From: Halostella litorea | GTDB lineage: Archaea > Halobacteriota > Halobacteria > Halobacteriales > Natronoarchaeaceae | Direction of reading: 5' to 3' | Assembly (NCBI RefSeq): GCF_004785955.1 | Contig: NZ_SJER01000001.1 | Coordinates: 372,001 to 436,000, forward strand | DNA: 64,000 bases | Part shown: positions 25,886 through 33,965 of the stretch, in pieces | Position numbering within the stretch: position 1 is the first letter of the stretch | Layout of the letters: the number at the start of each line of letters is the position of its first letter | Position numbers and translations under genes: made by a program | Notes under the pieces: model-generated | Told to the model about the DNA's origin: nothing | The model's database searches: none | Seen by the model: the letters and a program-made list of their open reading frames with translations, nothing else

Positions 25886-27598
25886 ATGGCGACGTACGTC
25901 GACCGATACCCGGACGAGGCCGGCGTGGTCAAGGCGACGTTCGCGGTGGCGTTCGCCGCGCTCGGCGTCGGCGCGCTGTTCGGCCTCGTGCAGGCGCTGC
26001 ACCGCACGGGCTACCTGCGGGTCATCGACTCGACCGACTACTACACGGTGCTCACCGGCCACGGGGTGCTCCTCGCGCTCGTGTTCACCATCTTCTTCCT
26101 GCTCGGCCTGTTCACGTGGGCGATAACGCGCAGCCTCGAGCGGCCCCTCCCGAACATCAAACTCACGTGGGCGTGGTTCGGCCTCACGACGACCGGCGCG
26201 GTGTTCGCGGCGGTCGCCATCGTCGCGGGGCTGTTCCCGAGCCTCGACATGAGCGCCGACGTCCTGTACACCTTCTACGCGCCGCTGCAGGCCCATCCGC
26301 TGTTCTACGTCGGCCTCGCGATGTTCATCATCGGCACGTGGATCGCGGGCGTGGACTGGTTCCTCGCGTACCGCGAGTGGCGGGCCGACAACCCAGACGA
26401 GCGGATCCCGCTGCAGGCGTTCATGGTGCTGACGACCACGCTGATGTGGTACCTGTCGACCCTCGGCGTCGCCGTCTCCGTGGTCGTCTTCCTCATCCCG
26501 TGGTCGCTCGGGTTCATCGACACCGTCAACCCACTTCTCACGAGGACGTTGTTCTGGTACTTCGGCCACCCGGTGGTGTACTTCTGGCTGATGCCCGCCT
26601 ACATGATGTGGTACACCGTCCTCCCGAAACTCGCCGGCGGCAGGCTGTTCAGCGACCCGCTCGCCCGGGTCGTGTTCGTGCTCTTCCTCCTGCTGTCGAC
26701 CCCGGTCGGGATCCACCACCAGTACCTCGACCCGGGCATCGCCGAGGGGTTCAAGTTCATCGCCATGACGAACACGATGTTCCTGCTCCTGCCGAGCCTG
26801 CTGACGGCGTTCACCGTCGTCGCGAGCATGGAACACGGGGCGCGCCAGCGCGGCGGTGAGGGGTATCTCTCCTGGCTCGGGGCGCTCCCGTGGCGCGACC
26901 CGGCGTTTACCGGCATGGCGCTGGCCGGGATCATGTTCGCCGCAGGCGGGTTCTCCGGCATGATCAACGCCGGCATGAACATCAACTACCTCGTCCACAA
27001 CACGCTGTGGGTGCCGGGACACTTCCACCTGACCGTCGGGACGGCGGTCGCGCTGACGATGATGGCCGGCTCCTACTGGCTCGTCCCCCAGCTAACCGGC
27101 CGGCGGCTGTACAGCCGTCCGATCGCCCTGTTCCAGGTCGTGCTCTGGTTCGTCGGCATGGTGTTCATGTCGAACGCGATGCACCGGGCCGGGCTGCTCG
27201 GCATCCCGCGCCGGACCGCCGAGCCGCAGTACCAGAGCTTCGACTTCTCGGCGACCGTCGGCTCCGTCAGCGAGCTGCGGATCCAGATGGCCGTCGGCGC
27301 CACGCTGCTGTTCGTCTCGGTGGTGCTGTTCCTGTTCAACGTCCTGCTGTCGGCCATCGAGGACCCGATCGAGATGCCCGTCGACGACAGCCTCCCCGCC
27401 CCGCTGTCCGGCGCGGACGGGAGCCCGGTCGTCCTCGACAACCTGCGCCTCTGGACGGCCATCGCCGTCGTCCTGGTGGTCCTCGCCTACTCGCTCCCCC
27501 TGGCGAGCATCGTCACCGACGGCGGGCTGTTCGGCGAGAGCGGGGCGTTCCCGGTGTTCGTCGACGCCGTCTATCGGGTCGCGGGGGTGGTCGCATGA
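25886..27598 (+). CDS. cbaA: ba3-type heme-copper oxidase subunit I
   Basis: Catalytic subunit reducing oxygen to water and pumping protons. The 570-residue protein has 12-13 membrane helices. Ligands visible: low-spin heme H59 (LTGHGVLL) and H381; CuB site H228, H277, H278 with Y232 as the cross-linked Tyr candidate (FGHPVVYFW); high-spin heme H379 (PGHFHLTVG). The K-channel-type pattern with no E286-like Glu in helix VI fits the B-type family. The C-terminal helices match the longer ba3 form. Confidence 0.95.
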   Translation: MATYVDRYPDEAGVVKATFAVAFAALGVGALFGLVQALHRTGYLRVIDSTDYYTVLTGHGVLLALVFTIFFLLGLFTWAITRSLERPLPNIKLTWAWFGLTTTGAVFAAVAIVAGLFPSLDMSADVLYTFYAPLQAHPLFYVGLAMFIIGTWIAGVDWFLAYREWRADNPDERIPLQAFMVLTTTLMWYLSTLGVAVSVVVFLIPWSLGFIDTVNPLLTRTLFWYFGHPVVYFWLMPAYMMWYTVLPKLAGGRLFSDPLARVVFVLFLLLSTPVGIHHQYLDPGIAEGFKFIAMTNTMFLLLPSLLTAFTVVASMEHGARQRGGEGYLSWLGALPWRDPAFTGMALAGIMFAAGGFSGMINAGMNINYLVHNTLWVPGHFHLTVGTAVALTMMAGSYWLVPQLTGRRLYSRPIALFQVVLWFVGMVFMSNAMHRAGLLGIPRRTAEPQYQSFDFSATVGSVSELRIQMAVGATLLFVSVVLFLFNVLLSAIEDPIEMPVDDSLPAPLSGADGSPVVLDNLRLWTAIAVVLVVLAYSLPLASIVTDGGLFGESGAFPVFVDAVYRVAGVVA

Positions 27599-27786
27599 GG
27601 CTCACGCGCGGCGGCGTCCTCGTCCTCGCGGCGGTCAGCCTGCCGATCGTCTTGGAGCTGCGGACGCTGTTTGGCTTCTTCGCGGTCGAACTCCCGCTGG
27701 CCGCCGTCGCCGGCCTGGAGCTGCTGGCCCTGGTCGCCATCCTCGTCGCGTACGACCGGACGAACGCGTCGGCCGCGGGCAACTGA
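27595..27786 (+). CDS. Small hydrophobic protein of the ba3 operon
   Basis: A 63-residue protein with two membrane helices (about 7-28 and 33-53), starting MRLTRGGVLVLAAVSLP. Its ATG overlaps the stop of subunit I (ATGA), so translation is coupled and it is very likely a real operon member. No family motif is seen. An accessory subunit or assembly role is inferred only from position. Confidence 0.65.
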   Translation: MRLTRGGVLVLAAVSLPIVLELRTLFGFFAVELPLAAVAGLELLALVAILVAYDRTNASAAGN

Positions 27787-27788
27787 GG

Positions 27789-28454
27789 ATGCCGGCGACG
27801 CTCGGGCCCGCGGACGACCCGTCGCTCGGGTCCCGCGCCCGTACGGCCCGGGCGCTCGTCGTCCTCACCGCGGCCGAGGCGCTGGTCGTCGCCGCCTACT
27901 TCGCGGCGACGGACGCGCGGGTGCTCTCGGCGCGCTACCTGGCGTACCCCTTCGTCTGGATGAACGTGGCGGTGCTGGCGGTCGCACGGACGCGCCGCCC
28001 CGGCGTTTCGGACCGCCGGACCGGGGCGGCAGCCGTCGTCGCAGCGGGCTACTTCCTCCTGCTCGCCTGGGCCGGCGGGCTCGTCGCGCCCGGCTCCGGG
28101 GCGGGGGTCGGCGACGCGGTGGTCCACGCCGCGCCGCCCGGCTGGGGACCGATACTCCTCGTGACGGGCGGGTGGGTCTCGCTCACGCTCGTCCCGTTCA
28201 AGGCCGTCGGCTACGCCGGGCTCGCGGCGCTCGTGTACGCGATGCTGGCGGACGCGAGCCGGTCGGCGGCGTCGGGCCTGCTCGGATTCGTCACCTGCGT
28301 GAGCTGTACCGGCTCGGTGCTGGGGACGCTCCTCGCGGGGACCGTCGGCGGTTCCGTGGCGGCCGCCTCGGCGCTTTTCGTCCAGTCGTACGACGTCTCG
28401 ACGGCGGTGTTCCTGCTCACCGTCGCGGCGCTGTGGGCGGGACTGCGTCGATAG
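27789..28454 (+). CDS. Polytopic membrane protein at the end of the ba3 operon, with intramembrane CxxC
   Basis: A 221-residue protein with about six membrane helices. Near the fifth helix it carries FVTCVSCTGSV (C170, C173), a CxxC in a hydrophobic setting that could pass or bind copper. It begins three bases after the preceding small gene, so it belongs to the same transcript. No named family is recognised. A role in metal insertion or oxidase assembly is inferred from context and the Cys pair. Confidence 0.65.
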   Translation: MPATLGPADDPSLGSRARTARALVVLTAAEALVVAAYFAATDARVLSARYLAYPFVWMNVAVLAVARTRRPGVSDRRTGAAAVVAAGYFLLLAWAGGLVAPGSGAGVGDAVVHAAPPGWGPILLVTGGWVSLTLVPFKAVGYAGLAALVYAMLADASRSAASGLLGFVTCVSCTGSVLGTLLAGTVGGSVAAASALFVQSYDVSTAVFLLTVAALWAGLRR

Positions 28455-28505
28455 AACTGGTCGAACCGCGCGGCCAGGAGCAGTTTCGGCCCGACGAACG
28501 ACGCC

Positions 28506-28742
28506 TCAGCGGTCCTGCCCCGGTCGACGGTGGGAGAACTCCCGCGAGAGGGCGACGGCGACCACGACCAACGCGAGGCCGGTGACCGCCGCGGACGCGG
28601 CGCTGGCCGAGAACTCCAAGCCGGCCACGGACCCGGTCGTCGACAGCACCGCGTAGCCGCCGACGCCCGTCATGACGATTCCGAGAACGATGAACACGCC
28701 GAGTGCGATCCGGAGTGGGTCGATCGAGTTGCGTAACGTCAT
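28506..28742 (-). CDS. Small two-helix membrane protein, unknown function
   Basis: A 78-residue protein starting MTLRNSIDPLRIALGVFI, with two membrane helices (about 10-32 and 43-63) and a basic end (REFSHRRPGQDR). It is convergent with the last oxidase-operon gene, 51 bases away. A GTG two codons upstream is an alternative start. The family is unknown. Confidence 0.55.
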   Translation of the reverse strand: MTLRNSIDPLRIALGVFIVLGIVMTGVGGYAVLSTTGSVAGLEFSASAASAAVTGLALVVVAVALSREFSHRRPGQDR

Positions 28743-29140
28743 ACCCACGTAGCGGTCCCACCGCGGACCATATCAATCGGCTTCCGATTCCCGAATACTG
28801 AAAACACGCGGCTCGCAGGGTGAACGAACGTCCACTCGAACCGGCGTCGGCGTCGAACCGCACCCTCCCGCTGGGCGTCCCGAAACGGGAGGCCGTTCCC
28901 CTCGCGGCGTGGTCCCCTGTGACCCGGCGGCGGATCCGTGGCCGCCGGTCGTCGTGACCCGGCGCTCCTATCCGGGTGGGTGATCGTCTCATCGGTCGAA
29001 TATATGATTGGTGCCAAAAATATTAGGTCGGGAACGGCACGCCGTGGATCGGGGCACGTGGAGGTGCTACCGTCGGTATGGGTAATTCGGTCGGGACGGA
29101 AGACACGGGCGGCGCTGAGAAGCGGCGTCGGAAGGAAAGT
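28743..29140. other. 398-base intergenic region before tRNA-Val
   Basis: No convincing gene is seen here. The only notable part is an AT-rich island at about 28996-29027 (with AATATATGA and AAAAATATTAGG) in an otherwise GC-rich stretch. It could be a TATA box for a short plus-strand transcript or, read on the minus strand, part of the 3' end of the tRNA-Val transcript. A 107-codon plus-strand open frame here runs across the tRNA on the opposite strand and is not believed to be coding. Confidence 0.5.
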
Positions 29141-29214
29141 GGGTTTGGGCAGATTTGAACTGCCGGCCTCCTCCATGTCAAGGAGGTGTCATAACCAGAC
29201 TAGACCACAAACCC
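29141..29214 (-). tRNA. tRNA-Val (anticodon GAC)
   Basis: Read on the minus strand it folds as a complete cloverleaf of 74 nt. The acceptor is GGGTTTG with CAAACCC, the anticodon stem CCTCC with GGAGG around the loop TTGACAT (anticodon GAC, decoding GUC/GUU), and the T stem GGCAG with CTGCC around TTCAAAT. CCA is not encoded, and there is no intron. Confidence 0.95.
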
Positions 29215-29317
29215 GGTCTGGCGCTTGCCTGCACTCACACGTATCCGGGGGACGTAATTGAAGGTTTCGAAGTCGGCCGCCGTATGCGGATCGGCCACAG
29301 CCACGCCGGACGACAGG

Positions 29318-29344
29318 CTTAATACGATGTACTGATTTGTACAT
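29318..29344 (+). promoter_or_regulatory. trp operon promoter with overlapping inverted-repeat operator
   Basis: A TATA-like CTTAATA is at 29318-29324. Directly after it, 29327-29344 is a perfect inverted repeat, ATGTAC-N6-GTACAT, lying between the TATA box and the expected start of transcription (about 29347). A repressor bound here would block initiation. The TGTAC core resembles the TGTACA box bound by TrpY in methanogens; use by a TrpY-like protein here is inferred. Confidence 0.65.
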
Positions 29345-29376
29345 TGCAAGACGAAGTAGTTCATTGGTGCCTACTC

Positions 29377-30381
29377 ATGCAAGACCACATCGAACGCGTC
29401 GCGGACGGGGAGGACCTGACACAGGAACAGGCGCGCGAGGCGGCGTCGGCCGTCTTCGAGGACGCCACGGAGGCACAGATCGGGGCGCTGCTGACGGCGC
29501 TCCGGGCGAAAGGCGAGACGGAGACGGAGATCGCCGGCTTCGCCGAGGGGATGCGCGAGGCCGCCCGGACGATAACGCCCGACCGAACGCCGCTGGTCGA
29601 CACCTGTGGGACGGGCGGCGACGACTACGACACGATCAACGTCTCGACGACCAGCGCCATCGTCGCCAGCGGGGCGGGCGTGCCGGTCGCCAAGCACGGC
29701 AACTACTCCGTGTCGTCCTCGTCTGGCAGCGCCGACGTGCTCGAGGAGGTCGGCGTGAACGTCGAGGCCGAGCCGCCGGCCGTCGAGGAAGCCATCGAGG
29801 CCGACGGCATCGGCTTCATGCTCGCCCCCGTGTTCCACCCGGCGATGAAGGCCGTCATCGGCCCGCGCAAGGAACTCGGGATGCGGACGGTGTTCAACGT
29901 GCTCGGCCCGCTGACGAACCCCGCCGGCGCGGACGCGCAGGTCGTGGGCGTGTACGACCCCGAACTCGTCCCCGTGCTCGCCCGGGCGCTCGCCCGGATG
30001 GACGTCGAGCGCGCGCTGGTCGTCCACGGCTCGGGCATGGACGAGATCGCGGTCCACGACGAGACGACCGTCGCGGAGGTTCGGGGCGACGAGACCGAGG
30101 AGTACACGCTCTCGCCGGCCGACCTCGGGCTGGAGCGCCACGACATCGAGGCGGTGGCCGGCGGCACGCCCGCCGAGAACGCAAAGGACATGCGCGGCAT
30201 CGTCGAGGGCGACGTGACCGGCGCGAAGCGGGACATCATCCTCGCGAACGCGGGCGCGGCGATCTACGTCGCCGGCGAGGCCGAGACCCTCGACGCCGGC
30301 GTCGAGGCCGCCCGCGAGGCGATCGACTCCGGCGCGGCCGCCGAGAAGCTCGCGGACCTGCGCTCGGTCGTGGCGAAATGA
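29377..30381 (+). CDS. trpD: Anthranilate phosphoribosyltransferase
   Basis: Second step of tryptophan synthesis, joining anthranilate to PRPP. The 334-residue protein has the family motifs VDTCGTGGDDYDTINVST (PRPP-binding glycine loop), VAKHGN and SSSSGSADVLEE, and GPRKELGMRT with NVLGPLTNP later. The ATG at 29377 is chosen because HIERVADGEDLTQEQA is the normal N terminus. A longer TTG-initiated frame would start at the operator. First gene of a four-gene operon with translational overlaps throughout. Confidence 0.95.
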   Translation: MQDHIERVADGEDLTQEQAREAASAVFEDATEAQIGALLTALRAKGETETEIAGFAEGMREAARTITPDRTPLVDTCGTGGDDYDTINVSTTSAIVASGAGVPVAKHGNYSVSSSSGSADVLEEVGVNVEAEPPAVEEAIEADGIGFMLAPVFHPAMKAVIGPRKELGMRTVFNVLGPLTNPAGADAQVVGVYDPELVPVLARALARMDVERALVVHGSGMDEIAVHDETTVAEVRGDETEEYTLSPADLGLERHDIEAVAGGTPAENAKDMRGIVEGDVTGAKRDIILANAGAAIYVAGEAETLDAGVEAAREAIDSGAAAEKLADLRSVVAK

Positions 30382-31034
30382 CGCGGGCGAAGGTCTGTGG
30401 CATCACGCGGGAGGCGGACCTCCGGGCGGCCGTCGAGGCGGGCGCGGACGCCGTCGGCGTGGTCTGTGACGTGCCGGTCGACACGCCCCGTGAGGTGTCG
30501 CCCGAGCGCGCCGCCGACCTCGTCGCCGCCGTCCCGCCGTTCGTGACGAGCGTGCTGGTGACGATGCCCGACAGCGCCGCCGCGGCCGCCGACCTCGCCG
30601 GGCGCGTCGGGCCGGACGCGGTGCAGGCCCACGGCGACCTCGCCCCCGACGCGGTCGCGGACCTGGCCGACGCGGTCGACGCCGCCGTGATCAAGTCCGT
30701 CGACGCCGCAAAGCCCGAGCGCGCCGCCGACTACGACGGCGTCGCGGACGCGCTGCTCGTCGACTCCGTGGACGACGCGGGCGGGGGCGGCACCGGCGAA
30801 ACCCATGACTGGGAACGCACCCGCGCGGCGACCCGGGACCTCGACGCGCCGCTCGTCCTCGCGGGGGGACTTACGCCGGACAACGTCGCCGACGCCGCCC
30901 GGACGGTCGAGCCGTTCGCGGTGGACGTCGCCAGCGGCGTCGAGGCCGAACCGGGCCGGAAGGACCACGACGCGGTCCGCGCGTTCGTCGCGCGGGCGAC
31001 CGGCGCGACGGCCGAGCGGGGTGTCGAGCCGTGA
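30378..31034 (+). CDS. trpF: Phosphoribosylanthranilate isomerase
   Basis: Third step of tryptophan synthesis: Amadori rearrangement of phosphoribosylanthranilate. The 218-residue TIM barrel begins TRAKVCGITREADLRAA, with the catalytic Cys in KVCGIT. VQAHGDL, LLVDS and LAGGLTPDNV (phosphate-binding) follow, and the catalytic Asp is in AVDVASGVE. Its ATG overlaps the trpD stop by four bases. Confidence 0.93.
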   Translation: MTRAKVCGITREADLRAAVEAGADAVGVVCDVPVDTPREVSPERAADLVAAVPPFVTSVLVTMPDSAAAAADLAGRVGPDAVQAHGDLAPDAVADLADAVDAAVIKSVDAAKPERAADYDGVADALLVDSVDDAGGGGTGETHDWERTRAATRDLDAPLVLAGGLTPDNVADAARTVEPFAVDVASGVEAEPGRKDHDAVRAFVARATGATAERGVEP

Positions 31035-32668
31035 ACGTCGACCGCGCCGAGTTCGTCGGCCTCGCGGACGCGGACGGGCCGGTCGTCGTCCGGGCTGCCG
31101 CGGAACTCGACGCCGACGCGTCGCCCCTGTCGGCCTACGCCGCGCTGACCGGCCGGACGACCGACGCCGAGCGGGCGGACTACTCGTTCCTGCTGGAGAG
31201 CGCCGAGAAGACCGCCTCCAGCGACCCCGACGGGGCCTTTCGCCCGACGAGCGCGGAAACGGACCGCCACGCGCGGTACTCGTTCGTCGGCTACGACCCC
31301 GTCGCCGCGGTGACGGTCGACCCCGAGGGGACGGCCGTCGACGTGCTCGCCGCCGACCGCTACGGCGACCTGATCGCGCCCAACGGCGGCGACACCGTGG
31401 ACACGCTCCGGGCGGCCCTGCCGGACGCCGAACTGCGTGGCTTTCCCGACTCGGACCGCCAGCATCTCGAAGGGGGGCTGGTCGGCTTCCTCGCGTACGA
31501 CGCCGTCTACGACCTCTGGCTGGACGAGGTGGACGTCGAGCGGCCCGAGTCGCGCTACCCGGACGCGCAGTTCGTGCTGAACACGAAGACGCTGGTGTTC
31601 GACGAGGTCGCCGGGACGCTTGAACTGGTCTGCACGCCGGTCCTCCGGCCCAACGACGACGCCGGCGCGGCGTACGACGACCTGCTCGCGGAGGTCGAAC
31701 GCGTCGAGTCGCTGCTCGGGGCCGCCGCCGACCCGGACCCGGGTGGGTTCCGGCGGGAGGCCGAGACGGCCGGCGCGCGCGATGCCTACGAGGAGAGCGT
31801 GCGGACGGCCAAGGAACACGTCCTCGACGGCGACATCTACCAGGGCGTCGTCTCCCGGACGCGGGAGCTGTACGGCGACGTGGACCCGCTGGGCCTGTAC
31901 GAGGCGCTCCGCGAGGTGAACCCGTCGCCGTACATGTATCTGTTGGGCTACGACGACCTGCACGTCGTCGGGGCCAGCCCCGAGACGCTCGTCTCGGTGC
32001 GCGGCGACGAGGTGATGGCGAACCCCATCGCGGGCACCTGCGAGCGCGGCGCGAGCCCCGTCGAGGACCGCCGCCTCGCCGGCGAGATGCTCGCCGACGG
32101 GAAGGAACGCGCCGAGCACACGATGCTGGTCGACCTGGCGCGCAACGACGTGCGCCGGGTGAGCGAGTCCGGCAGCGTCCGCGTCGACGAGTTCATGAAC
32201 GTGCTGAAATACAGCCACGTCCAGCACATCGAGAGCACGGTGACGGGGACGCTCGCCGACGACGCCGACTGCTTCGACGCGACGCGGGCCTCGTTCCCGG
32301 CGGGCACCCTCTCGGGCGCGCCGAAGATCCGCGCGATGGAGATCATCGACGACCTCGAACCGGAGCCACGCGGCCCGTACGGCGGGGGGGTCGGCTACTA
32401 CTCGTGGACCGGCGACGCCGACTTCGCCATCGTCATCCGGACGGCGACGGTCGAGCGCGACGCGCCCCTGCCGGCCGGCGACGGGGCCGCCGACCGCGTC
32501 ACGGTGCAGGCCGGCGCGGGCATCGTCGCCGACAGCGACCCCGGCGCGGAGTACGAGGAGACCGAGAAGAAGATGGGCGGCGTGCTGGACGCGCTGGAGG
32601 CGATCGAACGCGGGGGGCGCGCCGCGGACGCCCCGCCCGAGGCGACGCCGGGAGGTGGCGACGCGTGA
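31031..32668 (+). CDS. trpE: Anthranilate synthase component I
   Basis: Converts chorismate to anthranilate using ammonia from TrpG. The 545-residue protein has an N-terminal regulatory domain (about 1-220) and a C-terminal chorismate-binding domain. The latter carries GDIYQGVVSR, NPSPYMYLL, ASPETLVSV, NPIAGTCERG, the HTMLVDLARND motif and FPAGTLSGAPKIRAME. The start is a GTG overlapping the trpF stop. The N-terminal Ser-rich feedback motif region (about 45-60, YSFLLESAEK) is present, so tryptophan inhibition is likely. Confidence 0.95.
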   Translation: MNVDRAEFVGLADADGPVVVRAAAELDADASPLSAYAALTGRTTDAERADYSFLLESAEKTASSDPDGAFRPTSAETDRHARYSFVGYDPVAAVTVDPEGTAVDVLAADRYGDLIAPNGGDTVDTLRAALPDAELRGFPDSDRQHLEGGLVGFLAYDAVYDLWLDEVDVERPESRYPDAQFVLNTKTLVFDEVAGTLELVCTPVLRPNDDAGAAYDDLLAEVERVESLLGAAADPDPGGFRREAETAGARDAYEESVRTAKEHVLDGDIYQGVVSRTRELYGDVDPLGLYEALREVNPSPYMYLLGYDDLHVVGASPETLVSVRGDEVMANPIAGTCERGASPVEDRRLAGEMLADGKERAEHTMLVDLARNDVRRVSESGSVRVDEFMNVLKYSHVQHIESTVTGTLADDADCFDATRASFPAGTLSGAPKIRAMEIIDDLEPEPRGPYGGGVGYYSWTGDADFAIVIRTATVERDAPLPAGDGAADRVTVQAGAGIVADSDPGAEYEETEKKMGGVLDALEAIERGGRAADAPPEATPGGGDA

Positions 32669-33297
32669 GCGACCCGACGGTGCTGTTCGTCGACAACTTC
32701 GACTCCTTTACGTACAACCTCGTGGAGTACGTCAGCGAGCACGCCGACACCGAGGTGCTGCGCAACACCGCCACGCTGGAGGACGTGCGGGCGGTCGACC
32801 CGGACGCCGTCGTGATCAGCCCCGGTCCGGGCCACCCCGAGAACGACCGCGACGTGGGCGTGACGAACGACGTGTTGCTGGAGGTCAGCCCCGACGTGCC
32901 GACGCTCGGCGTCTGTCTCGGCCTCGAAGCCGCCGTCTACGCCTACGGCGGTTCGGTCGGGCGCGCGCCCGACCCCATCCACGGCAAGGCCTACCCCGTC
33001 CACCACGACGGCGAGGGCGTCTTCGCCGGCCTCGACCAGGGCTTCCGCGGCGGGCGCTACCACTCGCTGGTCGCGACCGAGGTGCCGGACTGCTTCGCGG
33101 TGACGGCGACGACCGACCACGGGGCGGGGGAAGGCGACGGGGCGGCGTCGGGCGACGCGTCGGCCGACGGCGGCACCGAACTCGTCATGGGGATCCGCCA
33201 CCGCGAACATCCGATCGAGGCGGTGCAGTTCCACCCGGAGAGCGTGCTCACGGCGGCAGGGCACGACGTCATCGAGAACTTCCTCGCGGGCGTGTGA
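32665..33297 (+). CDS. trpG: Anthranilate synthase component II (glutamine amidotransferase)
   Basis: Supplies ammonia to TrpE. The 210-residue class I amidotransferase begins with VLFVDNFDSFTYNLVEYV. It has the nucleophile Cys in GVCLGLEA, ISPGPGHPEN, RYHSLVA and the catalytic His-Glu in FHPESVL. Usual family members read GVCLGHQA; here LEA replaces HQA after the nucleophile, a variation that does not touch catalytic residues. An Ala/Gly/Asp-rich loop (about 155-172) is an acidic halophile insert. The GTG start overlaps the trpE stop. Confidence 0.93.
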   Translation: MSDPTVLFVDNFDSFTYNLVEYVSEHADTEVLRNTATLEDVRAVDPDAVVISPGPGHPENDRDVGVTNDVLLEVSPDVPTLGVCLGLEAAVYAYGGSVGRAPDPIHGKAYPVHHDGEGVFAGLDQGFRGGRYHSLVATEVPDCFAVTATTDHGAGEGDGAASGDASADGGTELVMGIRHREHPIEAVQFHPESVLTAAGHDVIENFLAGV

Positions 33298-33349
33298 GCC
33301 GGCGGCGGGCGGCGACCCGGGCCTTCGGGAAACCGCGACGCCCGGCCGA

Positions 33350-33547
33350 TTACATCACCAGGCTGGCACCGTACAGCGCCGCGACGACGACGCCAGCGAC
33401 CATCAACAGTTTCCAGGCGATGCTCAACACGATCCGCCCGACCAGCACGATGACGATCAGGGCGACGATGGCGGCGAGCAACTGGCCGAGCTGGGAGTCG
33501 AGCAGGCCGCCGAGCTGGAGCGGGACCAGCGGCAAGGCGTTGTACAT
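33350..33547 (-). CDS. Small membrane protein, unknown function
   Basis: A 65-residue protein with an amphipathic start (MYNALPLVPLQLGGLLDSQ) and two closely packed hydrophobic segments (about 23-41 and 44-64). On the minus strand an ACTTATGG element about 30 bases upstream fits a TATA box with a leaderless start. It is convergent with the trp operon, 52 bases from trpG. The family is unknown. Confidence 0.6.
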   Translation of the reverse strand: MYNALPLVPLQLGGLLDSQLGQLLAAIVALIVIVLVGRIVLSIAWKLLMVAGVVVAALYGASLVM

Positions 33548-33965
33548 ACGTCACACCCCTCACTCGCTCACCATAAGTTTGCTGTCGGGTTTGCCGGACA
33601 GCTAACAGGCTCCGTGACGTACCCGGAGGTATGATCCGGTCGACACCGCGGTCGGAGCCGGGACCACTCCCACCAGGGAGGGAACCGCCAGTCACGGGAT
33701 GGCGCGAGCGTCCGCGCGCTTCACTTTCCCATTTGCACAGAATTATAACGCGGCCGCTCACAGTAAGGTCCGGAAGCCAGAACCGTCGAACCGGGGGAGG
33801 TCCGCGCCGCCGACACGAACCGAGTAGTGGCATCTGTTTTTGAAAGCATGGTTGAATAAAACAAAGGTAGCTTTAATTACCAGGCTCCAGTATGTATCCC
33901 TCGTCACGAATGATCCCGACAACGACGTTCAGATGCGGTGTAATCGCGAGTCGGAGGTGGGCAGC
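33548..33965. other. 418-base intergenic region with several AT-rich promoter elements for nrdJ
   Basis: No gene is supported. Plus-strand TATA-like elements lie at about 33740-33747 (GAATTATAA), 33852-33861 (TTGAATAAAA) and 33871-33880 (CTTTAATTAC). The last two would give a leader of about 60-80 nt, the first about 200 nt. Together with the ribosome-binding site at 33953-33959, this suggests nrdJ is transcribed with an untranslated leader from one or more promoters. Confidence 0.5.
33953..33959 (+). promoter_or_regulatory. Ribosome-binding site that fixes the nrdJ start
   Basis: GGAGGTG lies 6 bases before the ATG at 33966. It decides that start over an in-frame codon 42 residues upstream, whose extra residues do not look like an enzyme N terminus. 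Confidence 0.8.

Noticed and set aside
28938-29261. 107-residue plus-strand frame
   Set aside because: It reads across the complement of tRNA-Val and has no start signal or protein-like composition.
29344-29376. Upstream TTG start or leader peptide for trpD
   Set aside because: It would start inside the operator, before or at the predicted transcription start, and has no run of Trp codons. The normal TrpD N terminus begins at 29377.
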